DNA of 64,000 bases from Bin5 sp034422415 (GTDB lineage: Bacteria > Chloroflexota > Anaerolineae > Caldilineales > Caldilineaceae). The DNA is taken from assembly GCA_965202955.1 (NCBI GenBank), contig OZ241871.1, forward strand, positions 3,410,001 through 3,474,000, in the 5' to 3' direction. A program made the translations under genes and the position numbers. Below the pieces are notes generated by a model. It worked only from the letters and a program-made list of their open reading frames with translations, had not been told where the DNA came from and searched no databases. Shown here one piece after another: positions 34,945-43,615 of the stretch; within the stretch, counting starts at the first letter, position 1, and each line of letters opens with the position of its first letter.

Positions 34945-36681
34945 ATGGCTGACTCCACAGGCGGACCCCAGCCGGGCACCCCGCCAGCCACTGCCCCATC
35001 CGACAAACTGAACGCCCTCATGCAGAACTGGCAGGACAATACCCTGGCGCCGGTACTCAAAAAGTTCCCCGAACGCGAGGAATGCTTCACCACGAGCAGT
35101 CCGTCCATCGCCGTCCAGCCCCTCTATACACCAGCCGACATCTCCGCGAACGGTGAACGCGACGACCATTACCAGCGCCAGCTTGGCTTTCCCGGCGAGT
35201 TTCCCTTCACCCGCGGCGTGCAGCCGAACATGTACCGCGGCCGCCTCTGGACCATGCGCCAGTATGCCGGCTTCGCCTCCGCCGACGAGAGTAACCGCCG
35301 CTACCACTATCTCCTCAAACAGGGACAGACCGGACTCTCCGTCGCCTTCGACCTCCCCACCCAAATCGGCTACGACGCCGACCACGCACTCGCGCTCGGA
35401 GAGGTCGGCAAGGTCGGTGTCTCCATCAGCAGTTTGCAGGACATGCGTACGCTCCTCCGGGGCATCCCCTTGGAAGAAGTGAGCATCAGCATGACCATCA
35501 ACGCCCCCGCTGCCGTTCTGCTGGCCATGGTGATCGCCGTCGCCAAGGAGCAGGGCGTCCCGCCAGATAAGCTGCGCGGCACCGTCCAAAACGACATTCT
35601 CAAGGAGTACATCGCCCGCGGCACATATATCTTCCCCCCCCAGCCCTCCATGCGCCTGATGACCGACCTCTTCCGCTACTGCGCCCACAACGTACCCCGG
35701 TGGAACACCATTTCCGTCAGCGGCTACCACATTCGCGAGGCTGGCAGCACCGCAGTTCAGGAGGTCGCCTTCACCCTCGCCAACGCAATCGAGTACGTCG
35801 AGCAGGCCGTCGGAGCCGGGCTCGATGTCGACCGCTTCGCCTCCCAAATCAGCTTCTTCTTCAACGCCCACAATAACTTTCTCGAAGAAGTCGCCAAGTT
35901 TCGCGCCGCCCGCCGCCTTTGGGCCAGGCTCATGCGCGAACGATTCCGGGCCGCCGAAACTAACAGCTGGCGGCTGCGCTTCCACACCCAGACCGGCGGC
36001 AGCACGCTGACGACCCAGCAGCCCGACAACAACATCGTGCGCGTCACCCTCCAGGCTCTTGCCGCCGTGCTCGGCGGCACGCAAAGCCTCCACACCAACT
36101 CAAAGGACGAGGCCCTCGCCCTGCCCGCCGAAAAGGCAGTCGAGGTCGCCCTCCGCACTCAGCAAATCCTCGCAGGAGAAAGCGGCGTCGCCGACGTCGT
36201 GGACCCGCTTGGTGGCAGCTACTACATCGAATGGCTGACCGATGAAGTCGAACGCCAGGCCAGCAAATACATCGAACGCATCGACCAGATGGGCGGCGCC
36301 CTCCAGGCCGTGACCGACGGCTTCATCCAGAGGGAAATCCAGGAATCGGCCTACACCGCGTTGCGCGACATCGAGAGCGGCGCGCAGACAGTCGTCGGCG
36401 TGAACCGCTATCAGGGTGGGGCGGCACTTCCCGAAGAGACCCTGCACGTTGACGAGCTCGTCCAGAAGAGGCAGATCGCCGCGCTCACCAAATTGCGCGC
36501 ACGCCGCGATTCGGCAAAGGCGCGCGCCATTCTCCAAAGAATCGAACACGCGGCGCGCACCGCCGGTGATCCGCTCATGCCCCTTTTCGTCGAAGCCGTC
36601 GAAAGCGATGTCACCGTCGGCGAAATCTGCGATGCCCTGCGCGCCGTTTTCGGCGAATACCAGCCGGCCAGCTGGGTATGA
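34945..36681 (+). CDS. Methylmalonyl-CoA mutase large-subunit catalytic domain
   Basis: The TIM-barrel part of an acyl-CoA mutase, 578 residues, without the C-terminal B12-binding domain, which must come from a separate small subunit not in this window. Motifs are NMYRGRLWTMRQYAGFASAD (Tyr97 at the substrate carboxylate position), GLSVAFDLPTQIGYDADH, RGTVQNDILKEYIARGTYIF, and HTQTGGSTLTTQQPDNN. Tyr97 and the SMR motif fit methylmalonyl-CoA rather than isobutyryl-CoA, and the epimerase gene just downstream supports this. Its stop overlaps the start of the broken thioesterase (ATGA). Confidence 0.93.
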   Translation: MADSTGGPQPGTPPATAPSDKLNALMQNWQDNTLAPVLKKFPEREECFTTSSPSIAVQPLYTPADISANGERDDHYQRQLGFPGEFPFTRGVQPNMYRGRLWTMRQYAGFASADESNRRYHYLLKQGQTGLSVAFDLPTQIGYDADHALALGEVGKVGVSISSLQDMRTLLRGIPLEEVSISMTINAPAAVLLAMVIAVAKEQGVPPDKLRGTVQNDILKEYIARGTYIFPPQPSMRLMTDLFRYCAHNVPRWNTISVSGYHIREAGSTAVQEVAFTLANAIEYVEQAVGAGLDVDRFASQISFFFNAHNNFLEEVAKFRAARRLWARLMRERFRAAETNSWRLRFHTQTGGSTLTTQQPDNNIVRVTLQALAAVLGGTQSLHTNSKDEALALPAEKAVEVALRTQQILAGESGVADVVDPLGGSYYIEWLTDEVERQASKYIERIDQMGGALQAVTDGFIQREIQESAYTALRDIESGAQTVVGVNRYQGGAALPEETLHVDELVQKRQIAALTKLRARRDSAKARAILQRIEHAARTAGDPLMPLFVEAVESDVTVGEICDALRAVFGEYQPASWV

Positions 36682-37169
36682 TGCAGAAACAGCCCAACAG
36701 CTCCTTTTGCTTTGTCTGCGGTTTGAAAAACGTCGCTGGCGTTCAGGTCCGCTTTTACGAGACCATCGCCGCCGACGGTTCACCCGAAATTCTGGCCCGT
36801 TTCTCCGGCCAGCCCGCCCATTAGGGCTACCCGGGTCGCTTGCACGGCGGCGTCCTAACCGGAGTGCTCGACGAGACCATCGCCCGCGCCGTCAACTACG
36901 GCTCCGGCGTCGACGTGGAAAGATGGGGCATCACCGCCGAATTGACCACCCGCTTCCTCCACCCTGTCCCGCTCGACATGCAGATAACCGCCCGCGGCCG
37001 CATTCTCAGCCAGAACCGGCGGATCTTCACCGGCAGCCGCGAGATCTGCCTTCCCGACGGCACAATCGCTGTCATTGCCGAAGGCAAGTTCCTGAAGTTG
37101 CCGCTCAGCGCCATCTCAGGCCAAAATGTAGATCTGCCTGGCTGGCGCGTCTACCCCGAGGAAGAGTAG
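36678..37169 (+). pseudogene. Hotdog-fold (PaaI-type) thioesterase interrupted by an in-frame TAG
   Basis: From the ATG at 36678 (overlapping the mutase stop) or 36681 the frame encodes FCFVCGLKN and continues to FSGQPAH, where TAG at 36822-36824 replaces one residue. Reading straight on in the same frame gives GYPGRLHGGVLTGVLDETI and a normal thioesterase end at 37169. Family members commonly have HQG.PG..HGG here, so the change looks like CAG (Gln) to TAG. A TTG at 36840 is the only start past the stop, but it would drop the first third of the domain. The rest of the gene is intact, so the mutation is recent, a sequencing error, or read through. Family members hydrolyse acyl-CoAs. Confidence 0.82.
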
Positions 37170-37223
37170 ACCGATCCAGATGGCGCCGTCGAACACATCG
37201 AAGTGCAGAACTGATAGGTACAG

Positions 37224-37649
37224 ATGAATCCCTTGCAACTTTCCGACGCCCGGCTAGACCACGTCGGCATCGTCGTCCATAGCATAAACGCGTCGCTCGC
37301 CACCTACTGCGGCCTTCTCGGCTTCCGCCTGCTCGAGCGCATCGACGCCCCCGACCACGGCGTCGAAATCGCCTTCCTCGACGCCGGCCACGGCACGATC
37401 GAGCTCCTCTCGCCCACCAACGACGACAGCGGCACCGCCCGTTTCCTCGCACGGCGCGGCGAAGGCCCCCACCACGTCTGCTTTGCAGTCGACGACATCG
37501 AAAAGGCGCTCGCCGAACTGCGCGCCCGCGACATTCGAATTATCGACGAAAACCCGCGCCCCGGCATCCATGGCTTGGTCGCATTCCTCCATCCACAGGT
37601 GGCACACGGCATGATGATCGAACTCCTGCAGAAAGATGAGGCCCGTTAG
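37224..37649 (+). CDS. mce: Methylmalonyl-CoA epimerase
   Basis: Interconverts (R)- and (S)-methylmalonyl-CoA. The 141-residue glyoxalase/VOC-fold protein has the metal-ligand positions LDHVGIVVHS, GTIELLSPT, GPHHVCFAVDDIE, and MMIELLQ, and the family's RPGIHGLVAFLHP. With the mutase 540 bases upstream it forms the methylmalonyl-CoA branch between propionate and succinate metabolism. Length is normal. Confidence 0.94.
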   Translation: MNPLQLSDARLDHVGIVVHSINASLATYCGLLGFRLLERIDAPDHGVEIAFLDAGHGTIELLSPTNDDSGTARFLARRGEGPHHVCFAVDDIEKALAELRARDIRIIDENPRPGIHGLVAFLHPQVAHGMMIELLQKDEAR

Positions 37650-37654
37650 CTCCT

Positions 37655-38464
37655 ATGGCCACAGCGTTTGCACGCCAAAAGTCTGGAATACGAACCCAAC
37701 TTTCCCACTGGAACGACACTATCGACAGCCGCTTGGGCGCCAACCGCGCGGAAGACGCTTTGCCCCTGATCCGCGTCCTCCTCAAGAACCTGCCGCGCCA
37801 CCTGCCCACCTACTTCCGCTTCCTCCAGGTCGTCTGGCTCCTGCATCGCTGGGATGAAGGCCGCGCCTGGGCGCTCCGTCTGCTCCGCGCCGACCCCGGC
37901 AGCGAACTCGCCTGGGCTGTGCTCGCACGCGACGCCGAGACGCAGGGACAGCTTTCCCGCGCCCAGCGCTACTGGACCCTCGCGCTCGAAAACGCCCCCT
38001 ATAACCGCCCCATCCGACAGGGACTCTCCCGCACGCTCCTGCGCCAAAGACGGCCCCTCATGCTCACACGTCCCGCGCTGGCCACTCTCTATCGCGTGGG
38101 CGGACGCTGGCATAGGGCCATCCGCCTCTATACCGAGCTCGCCGAGGCCGAACCTCACCGCCTCGACTTCCAATGCAATCTCCTCGAGGCTACCTGGCAC
38201 TGCGGACTCACGCACGAGGCGCTCCAGCGCGCCCGCGACTTGGTCAAACGCGACGCCTGCCTTCTGCTGGGATGGATCGTCTCCGCCCGCATCGGCGACG
38301 AAAACGATCAGGCCCTCGCGAAAGCGCCCCTTGCCGCCCTCGACCCCGACGGCGAATACGCCATCACCCGATTCTCCGACAAAAACATCTTCGCCTTTCC
38401 CACAGAACTGAACGTCACGCCCGATGACGCCGCCCTGCTAAAAGCAACCCAGGCATCCCGATAG
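37655..38464 (+). CDS. TPR-like protein, unknown
   Basis: A 269-residue protein made largely of degenerate helical repeats of TPR type (WDEGRAWALRLLRADPGSEL, AWAVLARDAETQGQLSRAQR). Arg-rich and without signal peptide or membrane helix. I see no catalytic motif. It starts five bases after the epimerase, so it is probably transcribed with it, but no functional link is evident. Confidence 0.75.
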   Translation: MATAFARQKSGIRTQLSHWNDTIDSRLGANRAEDALPLIRVLLKNLPRHLPTYFRFLQVVWLLHRWDEGRAWALRLLRADPGSELAWAVLARDAETQGQLSRAQRYWTLALENAPYNRPIRQGLSRTLLRQRRPLMLTRPALATLYRVGGRWHRAIRLYTELAEAEPHRLDFQCNLLEATWHCGLTHEALQRARDLVKRDACLLLGWIVSARIGDENDQALAKAPLAALDPDGEYAITRFSDKNIFAFPTELNVTPDDAALLKATQASR

Positions 38465-38671
38465 CCTTCCGCAAAAAGAAGTAGCCGTCTCAGGCTCGAA
38501 CTGACCTCTCTCCTACTTCATTTCTTGTCAAACGCGGCGCACTGCGGTAGGCTGCCCGCAGGTCCGGCCTGCAGCGCGCAGGTCCCTAGTTCCATCCGAT
38601 AACGTACCCAGCGCAACTGCGGCGCACTGCCACTGCTACGCTGTCCTGGTGGCACCGAAAAGGAGCCCTTC

Positions 38672-39688
38672 GTGCCGAGTCAGCAAGAGATCAAACAAGC
38701 CTTGATTCGCTCTTTGCAGCGCGACGAGGAGATCGCCGTCTTGCAGCCGCCCGCGATCGGACAGACGCAGCGCCAGAATGAGCTGCTCATGTTCATAAAG
38801 CCGGAAATCCTGGCCGTCCGTAGGCAGGATACTCTCCGAAACTCGATTGATCTGATCTGGGGAAAACTGGCCGAATTCAACGCTGCCGTCGCAGGCACCG
38901 TCCTCGTCGCCGGCCCCGCCCTCGAACGCAAGGAGAGCATGGACCGCCACTATGGCGTCATCAACGTCCTCTCCAAAACCGCCTCATCCGACCTCGACCC
39001 GGCTGATAGCCGGAACATCTACGACACTCTCGACGTCCTCGCATCCGACTATCCCCTCTACGGCGGCCACGAATTCCTCGCCGCCCATCCCTCCTTCACG
39101 CCAGCGACCCTTGATACACTCTGGCTTACGAGGAAATCAGAAAAAATACGTAGCGGCTTCTACGTGCAGGCATACGAGACAGAGAACGAAAAATTCATCC
39201 TCGTCAACGGCTTCCACCCCGCCCAGCTGGCCCACTTCACCGAACCCTCTCAACGCATCGCCCTCATGCTGCTCCATTCCGATACACTCTGGGCAACGCT
39301 GCGCGACGAAATGATCGGTGACACCTTTCCTGAACGCGCCGTCCCCGGCTCCATACGCGGCCAGCTCCACGCCCGTCCGCACAACTACGGCTTCGATGAA
39401 GTTACAATTGCCAACAACGGCGTCCACCTCTCCGCCGGGCCCTTCGAGGCCATGTTCGAGATCGCCAACTTCTTCGGCAGCCTCCTCGAACTGGATGTCG
39501 CCGCAGCGCGTTCCCGCATCGTCGACGCCATGCTCGCCGCCGGCATCTCCGAACAAAACGCCTTTGCCGCTATGCAGAACCCCGACGTCGATGACGGGGC
39601 CGGCGGCAAGACCGACCTCTTTGACGCCACCGAACACATCGACACAACGGCAGCCGTCGCCCTCTACAGTTCGAGCCTCTCTCCGTAG
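38672..39688 (+). CDS. Nucleoside-diphosphate-kinase-like protein with large insertion
   Basis: A 338-residue protein that aligns by eye with nucleoside diphosphate kinase (about 140 residues). ELLMFIKP (Lys43) matches the NDK start; DRHYGV (Tyr94) the helix Tyr; LRDEMIGDTFP (Arg211, Thr218) the R-D-L-L-G-A-T-N-P segment; GSIRGQ (Arg229) the G-T-L/I-R-G segment; and NNGVHLSAGPFEA (Asn249, His252) the N-x-x-H-G-S-D-S active site, followed by IANFFG. About 85 extra residues sit between the Tyr and Arg regions, and about 65 follow the core. The phospho-acceptor His and nucleotide ligands are all kept. The GTG start at 38672 has AAAAGGAG six bases upstream. Activity is inferred. Confidence 0.7.
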   Translation: MPSQQEIKQALIRSLQRDEEIAVLQPPAIGQTQRQNELLMFIKPEILAVRRQDTLRNSIDLIWGKLAEFNAAVAGTVLVAGPALERKESMDRHYGVINVLSKTASSDLDPADSRNIYDTLDVLASDYPLYGGHEFLAAHPSFTPATLDTLWLTRKSEKIRSGFYVQAYETENEKFILVNGFHPAQLAHFTEPSQRIALMLLHSDTLWATLRDEMIGDTFPERAVPGSIRGQLHARPHNYGFDEVTIANNGVHLSAGPFEAMFEIANFFGSLLELDVAAARSRIVDAMLAAGISEQNAFAAMQNPDVDDGAGGKTDLFDATEHIDTTAAVALYSSSLSP

Positions 39689-39757
39689 TAGCAACGCCCC
39701 GGCATCATCCACAAACCGAAGACGAAAAACGAAGAACTAGAAGCTAACACAACGTCT

Positions 39758-40162
39758 CTACAGGATCTTCAGCACGACCTGCGCGTCGTTCCACAATCCT
39801 TCCAGGTCATAGTGGTGGCGCGTCTCCTCCGTGAACAGATGCAAAATCACGTCGCCGTAATCGGCCAGCAGCCACCCGCCCCCCCCTTGCCGCAAATCGT
39901 GGACGTTCAACGGTCGCATCTTCTCCTCAATCTGGAGTTGCTGCCACAGGTCATCGCGAATCGAATTCGCCTGCCTCTCGTTGTCCACCGTGCCCAGCAC
40001 AAAATAGGTGGCGATGCTGGTCTGCTCGCTCACGTCGAGTAGAACGATCTCCGCCGCCTGCTTCTCCTCAATAATCTCAACTATCTTGCGCGCCAGTTCG
40101 TTGCTGTTCAGTTCAGCCTCCCTTCTGGTTTCAATCGCAAAGTCGGCCTTCCAGTATATCAT
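39758..40162 (-). CDS. rsfS: Ribosomal silencing factor RsfS
   Basis: RsfS binds L14 on the large subunit and blocks subunit joining under starvation. Family signatures: LARKIVEIIEEKQAAEIVLL, SIATYFVLGTVDNERQANSI, GGGGWLLADYGDVILHLF and HYDLEGLW. The domain starts near codon LNSNELARK. I give the ATG at 40162 as the conservative start, but a CTG at 40111 lies five bases behind a perfect GGGAGG, and the 17 residues between are not conserved-looking. The frame itself runs open to a TTG at 40204. Confidence 0.92.
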   Translation of the reverse strand: MIYWKADFAIETRREAELNSNELARKIVEIIEEKQAAEIVLLDVSEQTSIATYFVLGTVDNERQANSIRDDLWQQLQIEEKMRPLNVHDLRQGGGGWLLADYGDVILHLFTEETRHHYDLEGLWNDAQVVLKIL

Positions 40163-40284
40163 AGCCCCGCACCAAGCCGGCCCTCTTTTCCTGGCTTTCG
40201 CCAAGGCAGGTCATCTCCCGCGGCCTTGCAACAGCGAAAGCGATGCAGTACAACAGTTCGGAATTATGCCCGATTGCAGCCGCG

Positions 40285-40301
40285 GCCCTTCGTGTGAATT
40301 C
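40285..40301 (+). repeat. Short dispersed repeat, copy 2
   Basis: GCCCTTCGTGTGAATTC matches 14047-14063 at 16 of 17 bases. Both copies lie in gene-free gaps. Confidence 0.45.
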
Positions 40302-40966
40302 GAGTGAACTCGTGCTTCATTAAGCAGCTATTGCCTCCGTCTGCCAGGACTCACCGCGACCGAAGAACGCCAATTCAAGCAAGAGTTAGGAAGTACTCCA
40401 AGAATCAGGAAAACTGAAGACGTAATTCAAACAAAGCATCTCCCTTCCTGAAAAATCTATTGCGACACTGAAAAACATTGGGGAACACATGTCCCCCTTT
40501 CACTCCAAAACGAGAGGACCGCGGTCCAGCAAGGCAAAGGATCCAGACGACCGCTATGTCAGTTTCACACACGCAAATGGTGGGACCAACGGAAAAGAGT
40601 ACCGGATCAGATCTGTCGGATTGAGAAAATCGAAACTCTCGGATTCCTTTGGGAAACAGTTTATCGCGAACCCTTACGAACTCTTACCGAAAAGCCCGAA
40701 CCTTTGCGAGCAAATTGCCGTCTGCCGCCAATACAGTACGGCATTTGCCCTTTGCGCGTCATACAAGAAAAGTTTCTCTTGGTACGAGTGGAAATGAACA
40801 AACGCGCTTGGGCCAAAGTGGCCGCGACGCTTTCCGACACTGCGCGACTGGGCGCGGCCGGAATCGTCAGATGCTGCGCATCCTAGTGTTCGGCCAGCTG
40901 GCTGGAATCCAGGCGCCTTTGTCATGCCGCCTCGCTCAACGATGCTGCCCGGCGCTTCCTTTCACC

Positions 40967-40999
40967 TTGCCGATGCACCGCAACTCGCATATAATGCGA
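40967..40999 (+). promoter_or_regulatory. Promoter of the BMP/ABC importer operon
   Basis: TTGCCG (40967-40972) and a consensus TATAAT (40990-40995) are 17 bases apart. The -10 box is embedded in an inverted repeat TCGCAT-ATA-ATGCGA (40985-40999). Transcription would give a leader of about 165 bases before the binding-protein gene. Confidence 0.6.
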
Positions 41000-41170
41000 A
41001 CGTGTTTCGAAGAGACTTGCAGGCGCCGTCGCAGCCAGTCTGGCACAACGATACACGGAGCGGCACGGTCTACTTGAGACCAATTTGGGTGGACTCTTCC
41101 TGCCATCCAGCACCCACCGGCCCGACCGGCTTGGTGAGCAGCCTATCTACTTCTGCAAAGGAGAATCCAA

Positions 41171-42247
41171 ATGAGCTCTTCACGTCTGATTACTTTTTTC
41201 ACTATCCTCACCGCGTTTGCCCTTCTCCTGGCCGCCTGCCCCGCCCCCGCCGCCATGCCTGCCACCGAGGCAGATTCCGGGTCAGCTGATGACGACGGCA
41301 TGGCCGGCGAATTCAAAGTCGGCCTCGTCACCGACGTCGGCCGCGTTAACGACCGCAGCTTCAACCAGTCCGCCTGGGAAGGCGTCGTCCAGGCCGCCGA
41401 GGGCCTCGGCCTGACCGAGGACGACTTCAAATACATCGAGACCCAGGACGCAAAGGACTACGCCGACAACATCCAGCAGTTCATCGACGCCGACTACAAC
41501 GTAATCGTCAGCGTCGGATTCGCCCTCGGCGACGCCACCCTCACCGCCGCCAGGGACAACCCCGATGTCTACTTCATCGGCATCGACCAGTTCCAGGGCG
41601 AAACCCTGCCCAACGTCGCCGGCCTCGTATTCAATGAGGACCACTCCGGCTACCTGGCCGGCGTCCTGGCCGGTAGCCTCTCCAAGACCGGCACCATCGC
41701 CGCCGTCCTCGGCACTGACCTCGTACCCCCCGTCGTCGCTTTCAACGAAGGCTACCTCGCCGGCGCCAAGTCCGTGAACCCGGACATCAACGTCATCTCC
41801 ACCTATCATCCCGGCGAAATCTCCCAAGCCTTCGTAGATCCCGAATGGGGCGCGGCCACCGCCAAACAGGCGCTCGATCAGGGCGCTGACGTCATATTCG
41901 GCGCCGGCGGCATCACCGGCAACGGCGCCCTCCAGGAGATCGCAACCGCCGATGGCGCTGGCGAGACCGTATTCTGCATCGGCGTCGACACCGACCAGTG
42001 GAACACCGTCCCGGCCGCCCATCCCTGCCTCGTCTCCAGTGCCATGAAGCTTATCACGCCCGGCGTCGTCGACCTCGTCAACCTCGCCAGCGAAGGCGCC
42101 TTCCCCGGCGGCAACTACTTCGGCGATGCCGACCTGGCCCCCTTCCACGACTTCGACGACATGGTCCCGCAGGAGCTGAAGGACCTCCTCGAAGAGACAA
42201 AGGCCGGACTCATCGACGGATCGATTGACACCGGATATGGCAACTGA
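41171..42247 (+). CDS. BMP-family nucleoside-binding lipoprotein (ABC importer)
   Basis: The extracellular binding protein of a basic membrane protein (BmpA/PnrA)-type ABC transporter, a family that binds purine nucleosides. The signal ends in a lipobox LLLAAC (Cys23), then an acidic linker. Core motifs are FKVGLVTDVGRVNDRSFNQS, FIGIDQFQGETLPNVAGLVF, the SGYLAGVLAG segment and ADVIFGAGGITGNG. The ribosome site AAAGGAG precedes the ATG. The permease and ATPase genes follow after a hairpin-containing gap. Substrate is from the family, not shown here. Confidence 0.94.
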   Translation: MSSSRLITFFTILTAFALLLAACPAPAAMPATEADSGSADDDGMAGEFKVGLVTDVGRVNDRSFNQSAWEGVVQAAEGLGLTEDDFKYIETQDAKDYADNIQQFIDADYNVIVSVGFALGDATLTAARDNPDVYFIGIDQFQGETLPNVAGLVFNEDHSGYLAGVLAGSLSKTGTIAAVLGTDLVPPVVAFNEGYLAGAKSVNPDINVISTYHPGEISQAFVDPEWGAATAKQALDQGADVIFGAGGITGNGALQEIATADGAGETVFCIGVDTDQWNTVPAAHPCLVSSAMKLITPGVVDLVNLASEGAFPGGNYFGDADLAPFHDFDDMVPQELKDLLEETKAGLIDGSIDTGYGN

Positions 42248-42321
42248 GCCATCCGGGTCCTGATGCCGTGACTTAGATTGTCGCTGGCACTTCACAACGC
42301 GCGCGGCGTCAATCTCACAGG

Positions 42322-42351
42322 AGCGGGAGGCCATCGCAAACGCCTCCCGCT
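42322..42351 (+). terminator. Intercistronic hairpin after the binding-protein gene
   Basis: AGCGGGAGGC (42322-42331) and GCCTCCCGCT (42342-42351) form a perfect 10-bp stem with a 10-base loop, followed by TCTCTATAC rather than a full T-run. Its position between binding protein and permeases fits a partial terminator or mRNA-protecting hairpin that lets the binding protein be made in excess. Confidence 0.62.
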
Positions 42352-42478
42352 TCTCTATACAAGGTAGCCGCCGGACTCTCCGGCCCCAGTCACAATTCAA
42401 GCTGCGGCCCCGCCCGCAATGGCTGCCCGGTCAGCCGGAGTCGCCAACCCGAAGTTGCTGGCCAGACGGAGACGAACC

Positions 42479-43615
42479 ATGGCGATCGCCTACCCAAAAA
42501 TCGCCTTCTCCCGGACGCTGCGAGCGCTCCTCATCCCCCTGCTTGCGCTCCTGGCCGCGCTCTTGACCGGCGCAATCGTGATGATACTCTCAGGCGATGA
42601 CCCCCTCGCCGCCTACAGCGGCCTTTTCCAGGGCGCCTTTGGTGACGGCAAGGGCTGGGCCAGGACAATCCGCAAGACCATCCCATTTATCCTCACCGGG
42701 CTCTCGGTTGCCGTCGCCTTCAAGGTCAGCCTATTCAACATCGGCGCCTCCGGCCAGTTCGTCATGGGCACCATCTTCGCCGTCGCCGTCGGCATCAACT
42801 TCGAAGGCCTGTCTGTCTTCATCCACCTGCCTCTCGCCCTGATTGCCGGCATCGTCGGCGGCATGATCTGGGGCGCCATCCCAGGCATTTTGAAAGTCTA
42901 CACCGGCGCCCACGAGGTCATCGTAACCATCATGCTCAACTATGTGGCCGCCTTATTTGGCGGCTGGACCGTATACGCCGGCGGCACGCAGGGACAGACC
43001 CCCGGTCCCCTCTGGGACGAGACGGCCGGCGCCATCTCCGAAACGCCCGACGTTCTGACCTCTGCCCAGATTCCCTGGCTCTTCGGCCCGCCATACCGCG
43101 TCCACTATGGCGTATTCATCGCCGTCGTCGCAGCGCTTTTTGTCTGGTGGCTGATCTTCAAGACGCCGCTCGGCTTCGAAATGCGCACCGTCGGCTACAA
43201 CATGAAAGCCGCCGCTTACGCCGGAATCCGCGTCAACTTCACCATCATCTTGACGATGGCGATCGCCGGCGGCTTGGCCGGGTTGGCAGGCGCCATCGAG
43301 ACCCTGGGACTCAACCACAAGTTCGCCCCTGAATTCGGCGGCGCCGTCGGTTTCGACGGCATCACCGTCGCGCTCCTCGGGCAGACACATCCCCTCGGCG
43401 TCATGCTGGCCGCCTTCATGTTCGGCGCGCTCGACGGCGGCGCCTCCAAAATGCAGTTCGAGTCCGGCGTTCCCGCTGACATCATCCAGATTATTCAGGC
43501 GCTTGTGCTCGCCTTCGTCGCCGCGCCACTGATCATCCGCATGATCTTCCGTCTGCGCCGGCAACCCATGGAAGGGGCAGCTTCTACCGTAAGCACCAGT
43601 TGGGGCGGCTCGTGA
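42479..43615 (+). CDS. BMP-type ABC transporter permease 1
   Basis: A 378-residue permease of the branched-chain-amino-acid/nucleoside class, with about eight to ten helices. Typical motifs are KVSLFNIGASGQFVMG, GAIPGILKVYTGAHEVIVTI (the EAA-like coupling region) and MLNYVAALF. I start at ATG 42479, seven bases after GGAG; the open frame goes back to 42419. It pairs with the next permease, whose start overlaps its stop. Confidence 0.93.
   Translation: MAIAYPKIAFSRTLRALLIPLLALLAALLTGAIVMILSGDDPLAAYSGLFQGAFGDGKGWARTIRKTIPFILTGLSVAVAFKVSLFNIGASGQFVMGTIFAVAVGINFEGLSVFIHLPLALIAGIVGGMIWGAIPGILKVYTGAHEVIVTIMLNYVAALFGGWTVYAGGTQGQTPGPLWDETAGAISETPDVLTSAQIPWLFGPPYRVHYGVFIAVVAALFVWWLIFKTPLGFEMRTVGYNMKAAAYAGIRVNFTIILTMAIAGGLAGLAGAIETLGLNHKFAPEFGGAVGFDGITVALLGQTHPLGVMLAAFMFGALDGGASKMQFESGVPADIIQIIQALVLAFVAAPLIIRMIFRLRRQPMEGAASTVSTSWGGS

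Larger units (their letters stand above)
40205..41170. other. Gene-free region upstream of the nucleoside importer
   Basis: About 960 bases without a convincing gene, of locally lower GC around 40.3-40.7 kb. A 102-codon open frame (40489-40797) has no ribosome site and no recognisable domain. It contains a short repeat copy (40285-40301), a promoter at 40967-40995, and a long leader for the importer mRNA. No riboswitch fold was recognised in the leader. Confidence 0.6.

Noticed and set aside
34687..36093. 468-codon open frame on the minus strand
   Set aside because: It is antisense to recR and the mutase gene; the plus-strand frames are clear family members and this frame shows only Gly/Val/Asp-rich shadow sequence.
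40489..40797. 102-codon open frame in the gap before the importer
   Set aside because: No ribosome site, no recognisable domain, composition unlike the neighbouring genes.
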